A stretch of 40,611 bases of DNA, taken from positions 1 to 40,611 of the forward strand of contig NW_006766945.1 of NCBI RefSeq assembly GCF_000275845.1, given 5' to 3'. This document shows positions 21,196-32,319 of this stretch, one piece after another. Position numbers and translations under genes: made by a program. Positions within the stretch are counted from its first letter, which is position 1, and each line of letters starts with the position of its first letter. The notes below the pieces were generated by a model. It saw nothing but the letters and a program-made list of their open reading frames with translations. It ran no database searches and had not been told where the DNA came from. The stretch comes from Dichomitus squalens LYAD-421 SS1 (lineage: Eukaryota > Basidiomycota > Agaricomycetes > Polyporales > Polyporaceae).

Positions 21196-24100
21196 GGTGG
21201 TATAAAAGTGGGTGGAAGGTTGTATAAATATTGGGTGGTGGGTGGTGGGTGGAGAGGGTGGTTGGGCGTCTGGGTCTCAGGTCGCCCCGTCGCATGGCGA
21301 GATGGGTATGTAGCACAAGTGAGAAAGGGCACAGGCCGTGACCTCAAGGCATCCACAGCAAACCCAACGCCGCGAGATCGGTGTGAGTCCTCAATATCTG
21401 GCCAAGGTCGCGGTATCAGCACATTGTCAACTTTGCAAGGAGCGGACCTCACTCACCGACACACATACTTGTCTGCACCTGCTTGCTAGGCCGTCCGCCG
21501 CATCTGCTTGGCCATCCGCATCCTGGGCCTCTTCTCCTTCCCCTCCGACGTCGTCGTCGTCTCCTATCTCGTCCTCCTCTATCTCTTTCTCGCTGACCTC
21601 CAAGTTTTCTTCCGGCCACGACAGTACTAGAGTTTAGGAGAGAGGCGGAGGAGAATTCAGTCATCCGTCAGTACGCACGGAGTGCGTGATAAGTACACGG
21701 CGTAGATACAAAAGACATTGTCACCTTTGCAGACACCTAATGCAAGTAAGTAACAATCAACAAAGATACGATGGTACGTCTTACCAGATTATTGTCCTCC
21801 TTGTCTCTTCTATCGAATGACGTGTACGAGCTTTCCGCATCGCTCTGCATCTGCATACCCGAAGTCCGAATTAGTGCCTGGAGAGGCGGCAAATGAGATA
21901 ATGGAACTAGACGAACAAGCCAATCATAGTGGTCTTGGCAAGGTCCCGAGGCATCCGCACCGTCCTGGATATCGCGGAATTGACATGGAGTGTATGGGAC
22001 AAAGAACACGAACCATGAATGATAGGTAGAAAGGAGCGGTTCTGCAAGTGGAGACAGCGGCGGAGGCGACTCCCAGCGTCTCGGCGGCCGGTCGCCGCGC
22101 CGCTTGTGTTGACAACCTTTGTCCCCCCGCGTGGCAACGTGACAAACGCGGACGACCCTTCCGGCAGTGAAGAACATAGTATGGAAAACATTGGCATTCT
22201 TTCAGACTGAACCAACCCCAATGTGACATACGCACTCACCAGCTTCAGTACCGGAGACTCACATACCCATTGTCCCCCACATCACCTTTTGTCCCTATGT
22301 TCATCTCCTCTCGGTAGCTATCTCATTTTTTACACAAAGACTAGCCGAAGGACTCACCTTTCCAGCCGCCCACAAGCCCGTTACGCCCTGCTCCGCAGTC
22401 CTGACTGTGCGAGCATTCGTCAAGGACAGATGCTTGTGATATTCTAGATGTGCCACAGATACGTATATCGTTTAGTCTTCCTGCACATTAATCAGATGCC
22501 ACAGTGTTCGCGCTGGGCGTAAGTAGTCACTGACCAGTTGTACGCGTAGAGTTTTTGAAATTCCTGTCTCCGGGACCTACGCGCTCGCTCGTTCGTTGAC
22601 AACAGTCTTATCGCTCCACGGAACGCGTCGAAGGCGTACACATGTGGAGCGCGTCCATTTTTCTTGATCCATGACGCAATCCACGAACCGTGGCCACGAC
22701 AATCGCCCTTTCAACCTCTCGGCTAAACTGGTACCAAAGCAAACGACAGCGTGGAAGCATGTATTCAGAGGAGCGAACAACAGACACAAGAAAGTTCATG
22801 CGTTTCGTATATATGCATAGGCGCATCTCATGATAGCTCGGCTTGGGCCGCCATCATATTTCCTTTGACCTACACCCACAAAGCAGCGCGGATCGTCGAC
22901 CATTACGTAGTGTGGCTACCGCCACACCACTCATAGATGGCATAAGAGGATGATTTTCGGTAGGTGATATCGAAGCTCATTGGTTCACGAAACCCTGCCT
23001 CTGACTACTCAATGCGTGATACTATTCGAGGGTGCCTAGTAGCGCAAGATTACCGCGGTGTGTCACGACCCAGCAAAGGATGAGTGCTGAGTTAGTATCT
23101 GGGCCGGAAGACTTAGAATAGACCTTCACATCGGGCCCAGAGATCAAGACAGAGCAGTCAGTCTCCATCAATTCGGTGGCATATACTTTCAGGTTTTCGT
23201 TTGGCAGCCTCCACAAGTCGAGAGCACGATATTCAAACCTCTGCTGTGTGAGGTATTCTGCCTGTGATAATGCCAACTATTTCCTGCAAACGCCATATTC
23301 TATTCATAGTGACTGCCATCGCACAACAAGGGAGTTGGGCGATGGCAGTCATCTCTTCTGATCTGACAGGCGCCCATAGCTTCCTCCCCGCATGCCGTGA
23401 GGAACCACACGCTCTCTGCTACGCAACAGATGCTCACAGTGGTATAGTGCGCACCTGTGATAGCACTGCTTGGATGGGTGCTGTTGCAAGTCAATCAGCT
23501 CGTTGGTGAGCTCATTGGCCCCCCATACATCCTACAGTCTGGGATGACTCGACATACTCCCTCACGTATCCCTGGTGTTGCATATGCTTCTCGTCCTTTA
23601 ACGTAGCATTCTGTCTCTGTCGTGCTCGCAGAAAATTGATTTTTTCTATTCCGTTCAAGCTCGTCAACTGGAAAGATATGGGGAAGCTGCGTCAGCATCT
23701 AGAAGGTCGTCCAATCGGCGACTCACGGCTCACCTCTCGTCCTTGCCGATCCCTGCTCTGTCTCTGCTACCACGTTTGCGCAAAGGTTGAACACAGACTT
23801 CCCCCGAGAGTGATCACGGGTGAGCTTTCAGCCTTTACCCTCTGGGGCGATCTCAGTGATTGAGGTTTCAGCAAGAGTTGTGCGGGTTAACGCTAAGCGC
23901 CAAACTCCTTGTCTTCGTACCACCGCGGCTAGGAACGTCTTGCTCTCATCCATTTGTCTCACACAGTTCCCTTGTGGCTTCTGGCAACCGCCGTAGATTC
24001 TCAGGGCATTTCTGCCGACCCCATCGCCCTGGGCAGTGGTTGCCATGGACGTTGCTCGTTGACATCTGTGCGACGCTCGCTCAATCCTCACGGCAATAAC

Positions 24101-26014
24101 ACAGGCTAGTTGTGGAAAGATCGGTGGCCAAGGACGAGGGAGCCAGTCACCTTGGTGTTCATTGTAGGATTGGTACGTTTCCATGTTGTCCACCGCACCT
24201 CTTCCCACTCTCCGCACCCCCCTTCCTACACAGCTAGTTCGAGCTCTCATCTGTTCTGCAACGTACGAACGATGATTTATCATGTTCTTCCGACCCTGCT
24301 CAACAATATGTGCATTGCATGGCTGGGGCTCGAGCCGATATCTGCCCTTCAGCTCATCACACTGCCATACTCCAGTTTGTGGTCGGTATTGCACCGCAGA
24401 CGTGACGGTGCTCCGCGATGCGCCGAGCAGTGTCTCAGGTAGTGCGCGGTCCACCTTCGAGAGGGGTGGACTGAGCGCGATGGGTATGTATGACTGCGGC
24501 TCGGGCATCTGCGGAGGAGTGAGAGCGTCTTTGAAACGCTCCTGCTCAGAGTTTTGTTGCCGCAGCAATGGGCATGTCCTGCGAACACCATGCCTGCTGC
24601 ATATCCGAGGCTCTCATTGACGCATCGCACACAGCCGTAGGACCTATCAGACAGCGTTAGCAACTTGGCTTGCCGTGATGCGATCTGGAGTCTCAATTCA
24701 GGGACGCTGACTCTTCTCGCCCCCCCCCTCGGCGGTTCGGGCCCCGTCATGGACAATTCTTTTGCGAGATCGCAAAGGGGATCACGGCCCTTGATGTCCG
24801 TCCTCTCCTACGCCCCTGTGGGGAACAGGAGTGCAGCCAGGAGAAAAGGCTGCGTGCGGCCCGGGGCATCTTGTTCGCCATCGTCGGTGGCCCGCACGTT
24901 TCCTCGGTGCTGTCCATCATCGTCGCCTTCCAGGCTTGCTCGAGCCCATCGACGATCGCAGCGCGAGTCGTGCCGGAGCACATCCAACCGTCCTATCCAA
25001 GCTTCGCGTTCTCCCGCAAGAGGGCACCTTCCTCCTGCCGTCGAAATTGCGCGCCGAATACCCCTCCCCGATGATCGATATCGTTGGCGGAGTTCCGGAA
25101 GTCGGCCGATCGTGTCCCGTCACCACCAACACACGGTTCATCGACTTCCGGGCGTTCTCCCCGACTCCGACACATCGCGAGACTCTTTACGGGCTCATAT
25201 CCTTCGACTTGTCTCCGAGACGTATGTGCTCAGGCGACGTCGAATTTGACACTCGCCGACAACTCCCCAGAGCACCGTGACATCTGTCGAAGCCGGGCGT
25301 TGACTCGCTGACGATTCTAGCGTCGGGCCCCCTCTCCCCGGCCACGCGCAAGCTGCAGGTGGTTCCGGCGAATGCGCCCGCAATGGGCGGTCTCACCCAC
25401 GTAGTCTTTGACCAACGGGGTCATGGAAAAGCATGCAGCGCTGTCCCGGCGTCGTTTGGTCTCGACAGGTCTGAACGAAGATGATGGCACGATGAATCTG
25501 CCTCTGCTGCGACCATCGGTGATGACATCGCGAGGGATACCGTCTCAAGAGCTCCGGAAGTGCTGCAGTTAGATCTTCTGGAGCGGGCTTGCGGAGTCCC
25601 GGGACCCCGCTCAGAGTGTGCGATTATCCGAGTCTGGGGCCTACGTTTCAGGAGGCGTCGTCACGTGTAGACAGTGCCTGCAGATCTCGATATTGAATCA
25701 CCAGGGTTCATGAACCTTCGCGTGGAGGCTTGTGTGCAGACTCTACGGCGCAGCCGTACCCCTTCGTTGATTATCCGCCCGGGTACAACTCCTGGGTTGA
25801 TCGTCCATAGCACACGGAGGCGTACGCACAGCATATGCATGACGAATGTCATTGTATAGGAGGTGACGACGACTATATGCCCAAGGCTGATGAATACACG
25901 AGGATGTTCAATGATATGTTACAGGTATAGTACAGCGTTTGCTTTTCGTCTACTGAACACCAGGAATGCCGCGTCCTGACGCAATACTTGCATCAGCTAC
26001 GTGCGCATATAAGC
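21196..26014. other. Gene-poor accessory stretch with unassembled coding-like fragments
   Basis: No gene can be built with confidence over 4.8 kb. Minus-strand fragments with protein-like composition include 21786-21840 (SSYTSFDRRDKEDNNL before a GTAAGA donor), 21486-21630 (acidic run), 23022-23276 (ENLKVYATELMETDCSVLIS) and 23828-24600 (long open frame without an ATG, containing LTPPQMPEPQSYIPIALSPP). On the plus strand, 24840-25420 is GC-richer and open in pieces in three frames, suggesting a frameshifted relic. A GGT/GGG-rich low-complexity tract lies at 21232-21262. I saw no transposase, reverse transcriptase or tRNA. Confidence 0.4.
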
Positions 26015-26438
26015 TCAAAGAAGTCGCGACTCACCTGCCTTCGACTGGAACTCCTTGTTAACGAAATCGCCGATCTTGTCTGCGTTGGCGTCACTCTGAA
26101 TCGGAGGCATCGGAACCAGACAGAGAAGGTGAGCGTTGAGGTCTGTTACTCACGATGTTGACACCGAACTTCTTGCCCGCAGTCTCCAAGCTCTTGTCGA
26201 GCCAGTCCTGCTTCTCGGCGGTCTGCCCGGTCCCGGTCCCGGACTGAGACTGATTCGCGTTCTGAGACTGACCCTGGCTCTGGTCCTGGCTCTGGTTCTG
26301 GTTGCCCTCGTAGCCGCCAGCGACGCCGGAGCCGACGGCCCCCCGGCCGCCGCCCATGTCGCCGTCCTGGCCACTCATCTGGTCGTACGCGCCCGTGTCT
26401 TGGCTGTCTTGGTTGTTGTTGTTGTAGCTGTCAGACAT
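26015..26438 (-). CDS. Small Gln/Asn/Gly-rich disordered protein with a C-terminal helix
   Basis: The start MSDSYNNNNQDSQDTGAYDQ leads exon 26154-26438, which continues through a Gly and Asn-Gln-Ser-Gln rich repeat region into EKQDWLDKSLETAGKKFGVN. An intron (26096-26153, GTGAGT...TTCAG) joins to SDANADKIGDFVNKEFQSKA in exon 26035-26095. The C-terminal end is uncertain: reading through gives a stop at 26015, while a GTGAGT donor at 26034 would splice to a further short exon near 25949. Disordered hydrophilic N-terminus plus an amphipathic C-terminal helix resembles fungal stress-type or prion-like small proteins, but I know no defined function. A TATA box lies about 100 bases upstream, suggesting inducible or strong expression. 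Confidence 0.65.
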
Positions 26439-26534
26439 GGTGGATGATTGGTGTGAGGGGGAGGGCGCGTGAGGTTGTGCACGAGGTGGGAAGAGGAAAT
26501 GCGAGGATGGATGTGAGGGCCAAAGGGGAGGGCC

Positions 26535-26540
26535 ATATAA
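26535..26540 (-). promoter_or_regulatory. TATA box (TTATAT on the minus strand) of the small Gln/Asn-rich gene
   Basis: GGGTTATATGGCC on the minus strand lies about 97 bases before the ATG at 26438. A TGATGTCA-like palindrome (about 26565-26572) lies just upstream. Position and sequence suit a regulated core promoter. Confidence 0.5.
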
Positions 26541-27232
26541 CCCACCACGGTCCGTGACATCATAGCTGGAGACAGGTGCATGACGCGCAGTCGAAGTCGA
26601 GTAGCTGCCCGTTGTGGAGGCGATGACGCCATGCACCCTACATAGGCACTCCTTCGATATATGACTACAGCGTGCGCTCGCCGCCACGGCACAAACACAA
26701 CACTTGCCTTATCGGGGCGAACGTGTCAAGTCAGCGCTTAGCCTACCTGGAGTCGCCGTGTTCTGACTCTCCTACTCACGGTCTCTATCTCAAACTAAAC
26801 TACATTGAGTATATCTATGGCATTTTTACACACTAGATGGCACCTTACACCTTCTGAACGGCTCGGGGGACACGAGTCGGCGGTGGTGGGGCAACCATGA
26901 CGCTAGCATCATTCACACCGGTCGAGAGCGAGTCGAATGTGGGTGCCGAATCGCCGACGAATTCCCTTTCACTGTGGAGTCATAGCATCGCCTGCGGGAT
27001 TTGGCTGGCAGCTCACCAGCTGAATGCAGGTGAATGTGTATGGAATTGCACGGAGCGAATCCCGTTCTTCTGGAGATGCTGCTCGGGATAATAGTCGTTC
27101 CGCAGTACTCAACATCGGCGACTGTCGCACGAGAGCTGGCTTTACGAACATACAAACCCGATCAACGGAGTGTGGCATATATATAATGTAAGAGTCCGAC
27201 GTAGGCAAGAATGACAGGACACTACGAAGACC
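26541..27232. other. Spacer between the Gln/Asn-rich gene and the S28 peptidase
   Basis: Short frames on both strands (for example 26897-27091 plus) show no motif and no splice continuity. I see nothing else. Confidence 0.4.
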
Positions 27233-29162
27233 TCATGCCGAGGGAGCGCGAGCAGTGGCAGACGAGCCAGCACCCGCGCTGCTGGACGACGGCAAAGCAG
27301 TGGAAGCAGCCGCAGTCCCGTTCAGCCAACCCTTGATGACGTTCAGCTCGATGTTGCGTGCCTAGAACAAAACGTCGTCAGCCAGAGTCAACAACTCCCC
27401 AATGTGCCGCGACCCACGTCAACAACCGACTGCCAGTCCGCTCCAGGATCATACTGCTCCAGGTCCTGGCCGTGCCCGCCCCCTGCGACGAACACCCTCA
27501 CCGCCTGGTGTGGGTCCGTGCCGACCGCGTCGCCCAGCCCGTTCTGCGCGACGGACGTCGTCGGGTCGAGCTCGCCCACCGAGAAGATGACGCGCGTCGA
27601 GGCGCGCAGGTCCGCGTCCGCGATCCTGTACTTCGCCTTGATCGCCGCGCCCGGCGGGGTGGTGACGTTCCACAGCGCCGTGCACCCCGCGGAGGGGTCG
27701 CTCGCGCTCGGGGGGAGAGGCGCGCCGATCTGCCAGATCCCGCGGGGGTCGAGCGCGTTGTTCAGCGGGACCCAGTTGCAGCGCACCCAGGAGAAGGGGA
27801 CCGCGGCGATGTTGATGCTGCTCGGCAGCGCGATGGTGTGGTCCAGGCACGGCTTGCCGCTGGGGACCGCGACCGCGTCGCCGCCGTATGCGTGCCAGAG
27901 CGTCTGGTTGAGCGCGGCGAGGGGCGAGGGCGCGGAGAGCGTGTCGTTGATGACAACGGGGAGGACAGGCCCGGAGACGTTGTGGAAGTACGAGGGCATG
28001 AAGGAGAACTGGGTGAGGATGTCGTACGCCCCGACGAGCCAATAGTTGAAGGTGACCGCGCCCGCGACGTCGGTGACGTTGGGGGCCTGGCAGAGGGAGA
28101 GCTCCTTGGCGAGCGTGGGTTCGTCGCCTTTGCTATGTCAGAGTCGTGGTACATCGGAGCTGATCGGAAACGACATACCAGAGGCGACGAGGGACTTGAC
28201 ATTGCTGAAGGCCTGCTTGATACGACTGAAGGCAGTGTATGATTGCCGCAGATAGGTTTGCTGAACCTGGAATCTGGTCAGCTAGAGCAGATGGTGGCGC
28301 CTTGTCGGGTCCACTCGCATAGTTATACCAGTTATACACTTCCTGTCCGATCTCTGTTGAATCGCCGAAGGCATAGAACGGCCCAGAAACAGCCCAAGCA
28401 CCGTAAAATACGTCCGGGTAGTTCTGGCGGAAGATCGCGGACAAGGTACCGCCGTAAGAGCCTTCGAGTCAGGTCAGCATTGACGGGGGAACGAATAAGA
28501 TGGAGTCAAGCTGCACGTACGTCCTACCACGATTGCCTTGGAGTTTGAGGCGCCCGTTACATTGCTCTTGATGAAGTCAATAAAGTTGACGGCATCCTGC
28601 ATGACGTTCTCCAGCGTGAGGTACTTGAAGTTCTCTTGTGTGTACGAGTCATTCCCGAAGGGAAGGCTCTGGCCGAAATACCGATGCTCGAGCGTAGCAG
28701 TCAGACCGCCGATCTCCTTCGCCCAGTCCGCGAGAATGAGGGTGTCCTGCACGAGGCATGAGCGTATGCTCCGGAACAACTGGACATCACGACTCACGGG
28801 GCATGTGATGGTTGTCGCCTCGTTGCTCTGGTAGAAGAGGACTGTGCGTGCAATTGAGCACACGATACACTGGCATGAATGCAGGTACAAGACGAACTGG
28901 GACCTCCTTCCTTGAAGTACGTCGCGTTGAGGATGTATTGCTGCTTGAATGTCTGACTTGCATTCGAAATGTGGTCGACGGGTTGGTCCAAGTATTGTGA
29001 CGGAGTCCAGCATACACGAGCTCCGTCTCAACCGTCGACAGGGTTCACGCCTGTTCCAACATTTATCAAGGCGTTGTGAGCCGCATGATCCGCCGCTGTC
29101 GTGGACGAAAACTTGCTGAACCTCAAGGCAGCGAAAAAAAGGGCACTGAAAGAAGTCAACAT
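27233..29162 (-). pseudogene. S28-family serine carboxypeptidase (Pro-Xaa type), frame-disrupted
   Basis: A signal peptide (MLTSFSALFFAALRF, from 29162) precedes family landmarks: DQPVDHISNASQTFKQQYIL (about 28930-28990), TLEHRYFGQSLPFGNDSY, the nucleophile-Ser loop SYGGTLSAIFRQNYPDVFYG (G-R-S-Y-G-G after splicing), the Asp loop FSVGELDPTTS and the His loop GGGHGQDLEQYDP. The last exon (27233-27361) ends in a Ser/Ala-rich tail. S28 enzymes remove residues after proline in secretory or vacuolar compartments. The 3' half (27388-28120) is one clean frame. The 5' half is not: an in-frame TGA lies near 29024, a frame change is needed after YFKEGGP (about 28895), and the exon joins near 28270-28320 and 28130-28185 do not match phase with GT-AG introns. 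It is either decaying or contains sequence errors; I favour decay. Confidence 0.6.
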
Positions 29163-30495
29163 GAAGTCCAGGGTAGGGAAGGAAAAGGGGATGGACTCGG
29201 TGAGATATGGTACATAGAAGTTATATGTCAACGCGTGGGACGCGTGCCAGCGCAGCCAGTAACCTCGGTCCGCTATTGAGCGGCTGCAATTGGTAGTGAG
29301 ATTGATGAAGCAGTATAGCTTCAGACCGGCGACACGTACCAAGCGAGATCGTGCCGCTGTAACATGGTGCTGTGCTAGCGGCAGTACTTAACAGTCTGTA
29401 CTGCAGAGTCTAAGGCGCACGAAGATCTCTATCACAGTTCGACCCAAATGTCGATTAAGAGGTCCTGAACCTTAACTTGCGAGGCAACGCGGCTGCGAAG
29501 TATATATGCGTGCAGTACGCCATCAAAAGCCAGCATCTGTAAAAGCGGACACGATGGCGCCCAATTCGGACCGAGCGCGTTAGGTCCTTTAAACACATTA
29601 GGCTCCAACTTCGTGTTGCCCTTGCCGCGCTCCCGCACACCCCCTATAGCGGTTCACATCGCCTAGGCACATAGCTATGTCGGAGCAGATGCTTCGTGTG
29701 GGAAGCGCTCTGACGGGACATCCCCGCTTCTCCCTGCCTCCGCACTTTGAAGAGGAACAGGATACGAGGTAGACGCCTACCTAATCACATTGCCCAAGAG
29801 ACTGACTTGGGGAAGATCCTGTTGATCTAGCTTCGATCAAGCTACGACCAACGTTGGAGACATAGGAACGGGCGCTAGCGGATGTGCGCTTGGTCGTTCC
29901 AACCGGCTTGGGCTGCCTTCATCTATTATGTCCCCAACGCGCGTCGTCATCGATTCGCCTGCGGCAACAAGGATTAGGTGCAAGACATACTTCACCGCAC
30001 ATTCGTATTGAACACTTACCAACAAAGCTGCCACCCCGAGGCTCTGGGAATGTGCGTAAACGCATTTCCTCCTCGGGTTGGTGCTCAAATCTGCGGGGTT
30101 TAAACCCCCTGCAACATGGCTGATTCGGGGGAATTTCACCTGATTTGGTCATTAGCTTTGCCTAGTACGTCTACCAGACATGCCTCTTGTAAGGACCACC
30201 GTAGACAAGGCAATAAAAAGCGCTCAACCTGAACAAAGCTGCCACGACACTAAGCATCGAGATACAAAGCGCATGGCTCAAAACGGCCCGTTTATTCAGG
30301 CTATGTGCGCTCCGTGATTGTCTTTTTGGAAAGAGACGGTGGCGACAGCAACGTCCACCCTTTTAAACGTAGAATTCGTCAGAAGTCAACATTTCGCCTC
30401 CTTACCCATCGTTTCGTATTATACCGACATGCCAAGCGTCGACATAGGTGTGCAACCACACCACGTCACTGACCGCCGTGCTCTGCACTCACACC
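29163..30495. other. Long spacer between the S28 gene and the F-box gene
   Basis: About 1.3 kb has no supported gene. Both flanking genes start here and diverge, so promoters lie at both ends. A perfect 14-bp palindrome GGGGTTTAAACCCC sits at 30095-30108. Short frames at 29432-29640 and 29837-30152 are overlapping on both strands and unsupported. No tRNA was recognised. Confidence 0.45.
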
Positions 30496-32139
30496 ATGCC
30501 CCGCCTCACAGACCTAATAGCCCGTGTCAAGCACATCAACCTCAAGCGCGAGTGTGCACCACTCAACGCCGCCGACCTGCCTCCCAAAGTCCTCGAGTAC
30601 ATCTTCGAGATCCTTCGGGACGAGCATCGCGTAACAACCACCCGCGACCACGGCTTCCTCTCGTCCTGGATCCCCGCGACATGGGTCTGCCGCGCGTGGC
30701 GTGCTGTCGCGCTCGCGACGCCCCGCCTCTGGTCCTGGATCGACATCAACGCGCGGCACTGCGATCCCGAGGCAATCGCGACGCTCCTCGCGCGGTGCGG
30801 GTCGGACGAGAACCTGAGCATGTCCCTCGACTGCCAGGCGATCGACATCGCACAGGCGTGCGAGCTAGTGCGGCCCGTCGCGCACAGGATCTCCCACCTC
30901 TCCGTGTGCATCGACGGCGATCAGGCACCTCTTATCGAGGAGCTGCTGATGCATCTTGGGGATAAGCTCGGGATACTGCAGCTGTACGGCGCCGACAGCG
31001 TGAAGGAGTACAACATCAGCCTCGACACGGCGCAGGTGCCGAACCTGCGCACGCTCTCGCTCACAAGGATCTTCATGCACCCGACGACGGAGTTGTGCGG
31101 GCTGAAGGACCTCACGCTGAACAACATGTGGAGCGAGAACGGGGAGATGCACGCGGGCGAGTACGTGTACGGCCTGCTCGCGGTGTGTCCGGACCTGGAG
31201 ACGTTGTGCATGGAGGACGCGCTTCCGCAGGCTGCGTCCGTCGAGATCGCAGCCTTTCCACAGATCGCGTTCCCCAACCTGCGCACGCTGTGCGTGAACG
31301 ACCTCGCGGTGGACCTGCCCGCGAACCTCGCCAACTTCGTCGTCCCGCCCCTCGCGAGCATCCACATCACCGCGCGTTATGACGGCCACCTGCCATTCTC
31401 GTTCGAGACTGCGACGGTGACAGGGGCGGATAACGAGGCGGACCAGGAGGACGACACCGTGCTGCCGATGGACATCCTCCCTGTGAGCAAGTTCGACAAC
31501 TTCCCGGCGCTGGTCGACACGGTCGACCTCTGCCTTCAGCTCGGCACGCCTTGCTGCACCGGCGACATTCGTGTGCATAGCGCGAGTTGGGAGTTCACGG
31601 TGCCGACGCTCGAAGACGAGATACAGGGCACGAACCGCCTCCCCGAGCTCCTCGACCACATCTTCACGGGGTTCCCGACGGCGTTCGTGGACCCGACAAA
31701 GATCGTCTTTCTGCAGCTGCACATCGCGCAGGGTGTACCAGAGTACGACGGCTGGGCAGAGCTGCTCGCGCAGTTCCCGCGGGTGGTCATGCTAACGATC
31801 GGGGGGAGGAACGCGTTCAACGACCTCGTGATGGCGCTGAAGAGGGACGTGAAGCTGCTGCAGACGCTCTTCCAGCTGACGGTGTGTCTGGCGGCGCCAA
31901 GGACCGCTTTGACGACGGCAGATGCGAAGGCGTTTGGGGAGATGTTGGCGGAGAGGGCGGAAAAGGGGATCACGCTTGAGAGCTTAATCGTGAGGGTGCC
32001 GGAGATTCCGCTCAACGACGCGACGTTCCACCTCGCCAGCGCGTTAGTGGCGTATATGGCTGTTCGGGGCAAGAGCGTGAGGGTGCAAAGGCAAGATTGC
32101 CACACGTGCCACATGGTTCGTTTGCACAATCATGCCTAG
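30496..32139 (+). CDS. F-box domain protein (547 residues)
   Basis: This is a single-exon gene starting at ACACCATGCC, a good context; 16 codons of upstream open frame begin with GTG and are not needed. The F-box lies at about residues 24-75: LPPKVLEYIFEIL, then WVCRAWRAVALATPRLWSWI, the usual basidiomycete pattern. The remainder has irregular leucine-rich segments (VPNLRTLSLTRIF, GLKDLTLNNMW, CPDLETLCMED, FPNLRTLCVNDL) suggesting a degenerate LRR solenoid. F-box proteins bind Skp1 and select substrates for SCF ubiquitin ligases; the target here is unknown. No lesion is seen. It converges with rad17, ending about 180 bases from that gene's stop. Confidence 0.85.
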   Translation: MPRLTDLIARVKHINLKRECAPLNAADLPPKVLEYIFEILRDEHRVTTTRDHGFLSSWIPATWVCRAWRAVALATPRLWSWIDINARHCDPEAIATLLARCGSDENLSMSLDCQAIDIAQACELVRPVAHRISHLSVCIDGDQAPLIEELLMHLGDKLGILQLYGADSVKEYNISLDTAQVPNLRTLSLTRIFMHPTTELCGLKDLTLNNMWSENGEMHAGEYVYGLLAVCPDLETLCMEDALPQAASVEIAAFPQIAFPNLRTLCVNDLAVDLPANLANFVVPPLASIHITARYDGHLPFSFETATVTGADNEADQEDDTVLPMDILPVSKFDNFPALVDTVDLCLQLGTPCCTGDIRVHSASWEFTVPTLEDEIQGTNRLPELLDHIFTGFPTAFVDPTKIVFLQLHIAQGVPEYDGWAELLAQFPRVVMLTIGGRNAFNDLVMALKRDVKLLQTLFQLTVCLAAPRTALTTADAKAFGEMLAERAEKGITLESLIVRVPEIPLNDATFHLASALVAYMAVRGKSVRVQRQDCHTCHMVRLHNHA

Positions 32140-32319
32140 GTGGAGACGCGCTGTGGCACCACGCTGTATTCCCAAAGCCCTGTGGTATCGGACAATGTAT
32201 GTACGCACATATCCTGCAGCAGAGTAGGATTCATCAATGACGATAGCTTGTCCGCGCAAACTTGGATGACGAGGACACCGTACAGCACCATTCAAGAGTC
32301 GGAGCTGGACTCACATCTA

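Noticed and set aside
24870..25074. A possible cytochrome P450 I-helix or ketosynthase-like segment (FAIVGGPHVSSVLSIIVAFQ)
   Set aside because: No heme-binding Cys loop, ExxR or ketosynthase active-site pattern is found in any frame nearby.
25370..25440. A plus-strand THVVFDQRGHGKA string resembling the P-type ATPase phosphorylation loop
   Set aside because: The DKTGT core is absent, the flanks do not match any P-type ATPase region, and the frame closes on both sides.
27358..28242. A 294-codon Arg-rich plus-strand frame
   Set aside because: It is antisense to the clean 3' exon of the S28 peptidase, and its composition is typical of a shadow frame.
30095..30108. Perfect palindrome GGGGTTTAAACCCC as an element end or terminator
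   Set aside because: It is isolated, with no paired copy, gene edge or duplication. A 14-bp palindrome is weak evidence alone.
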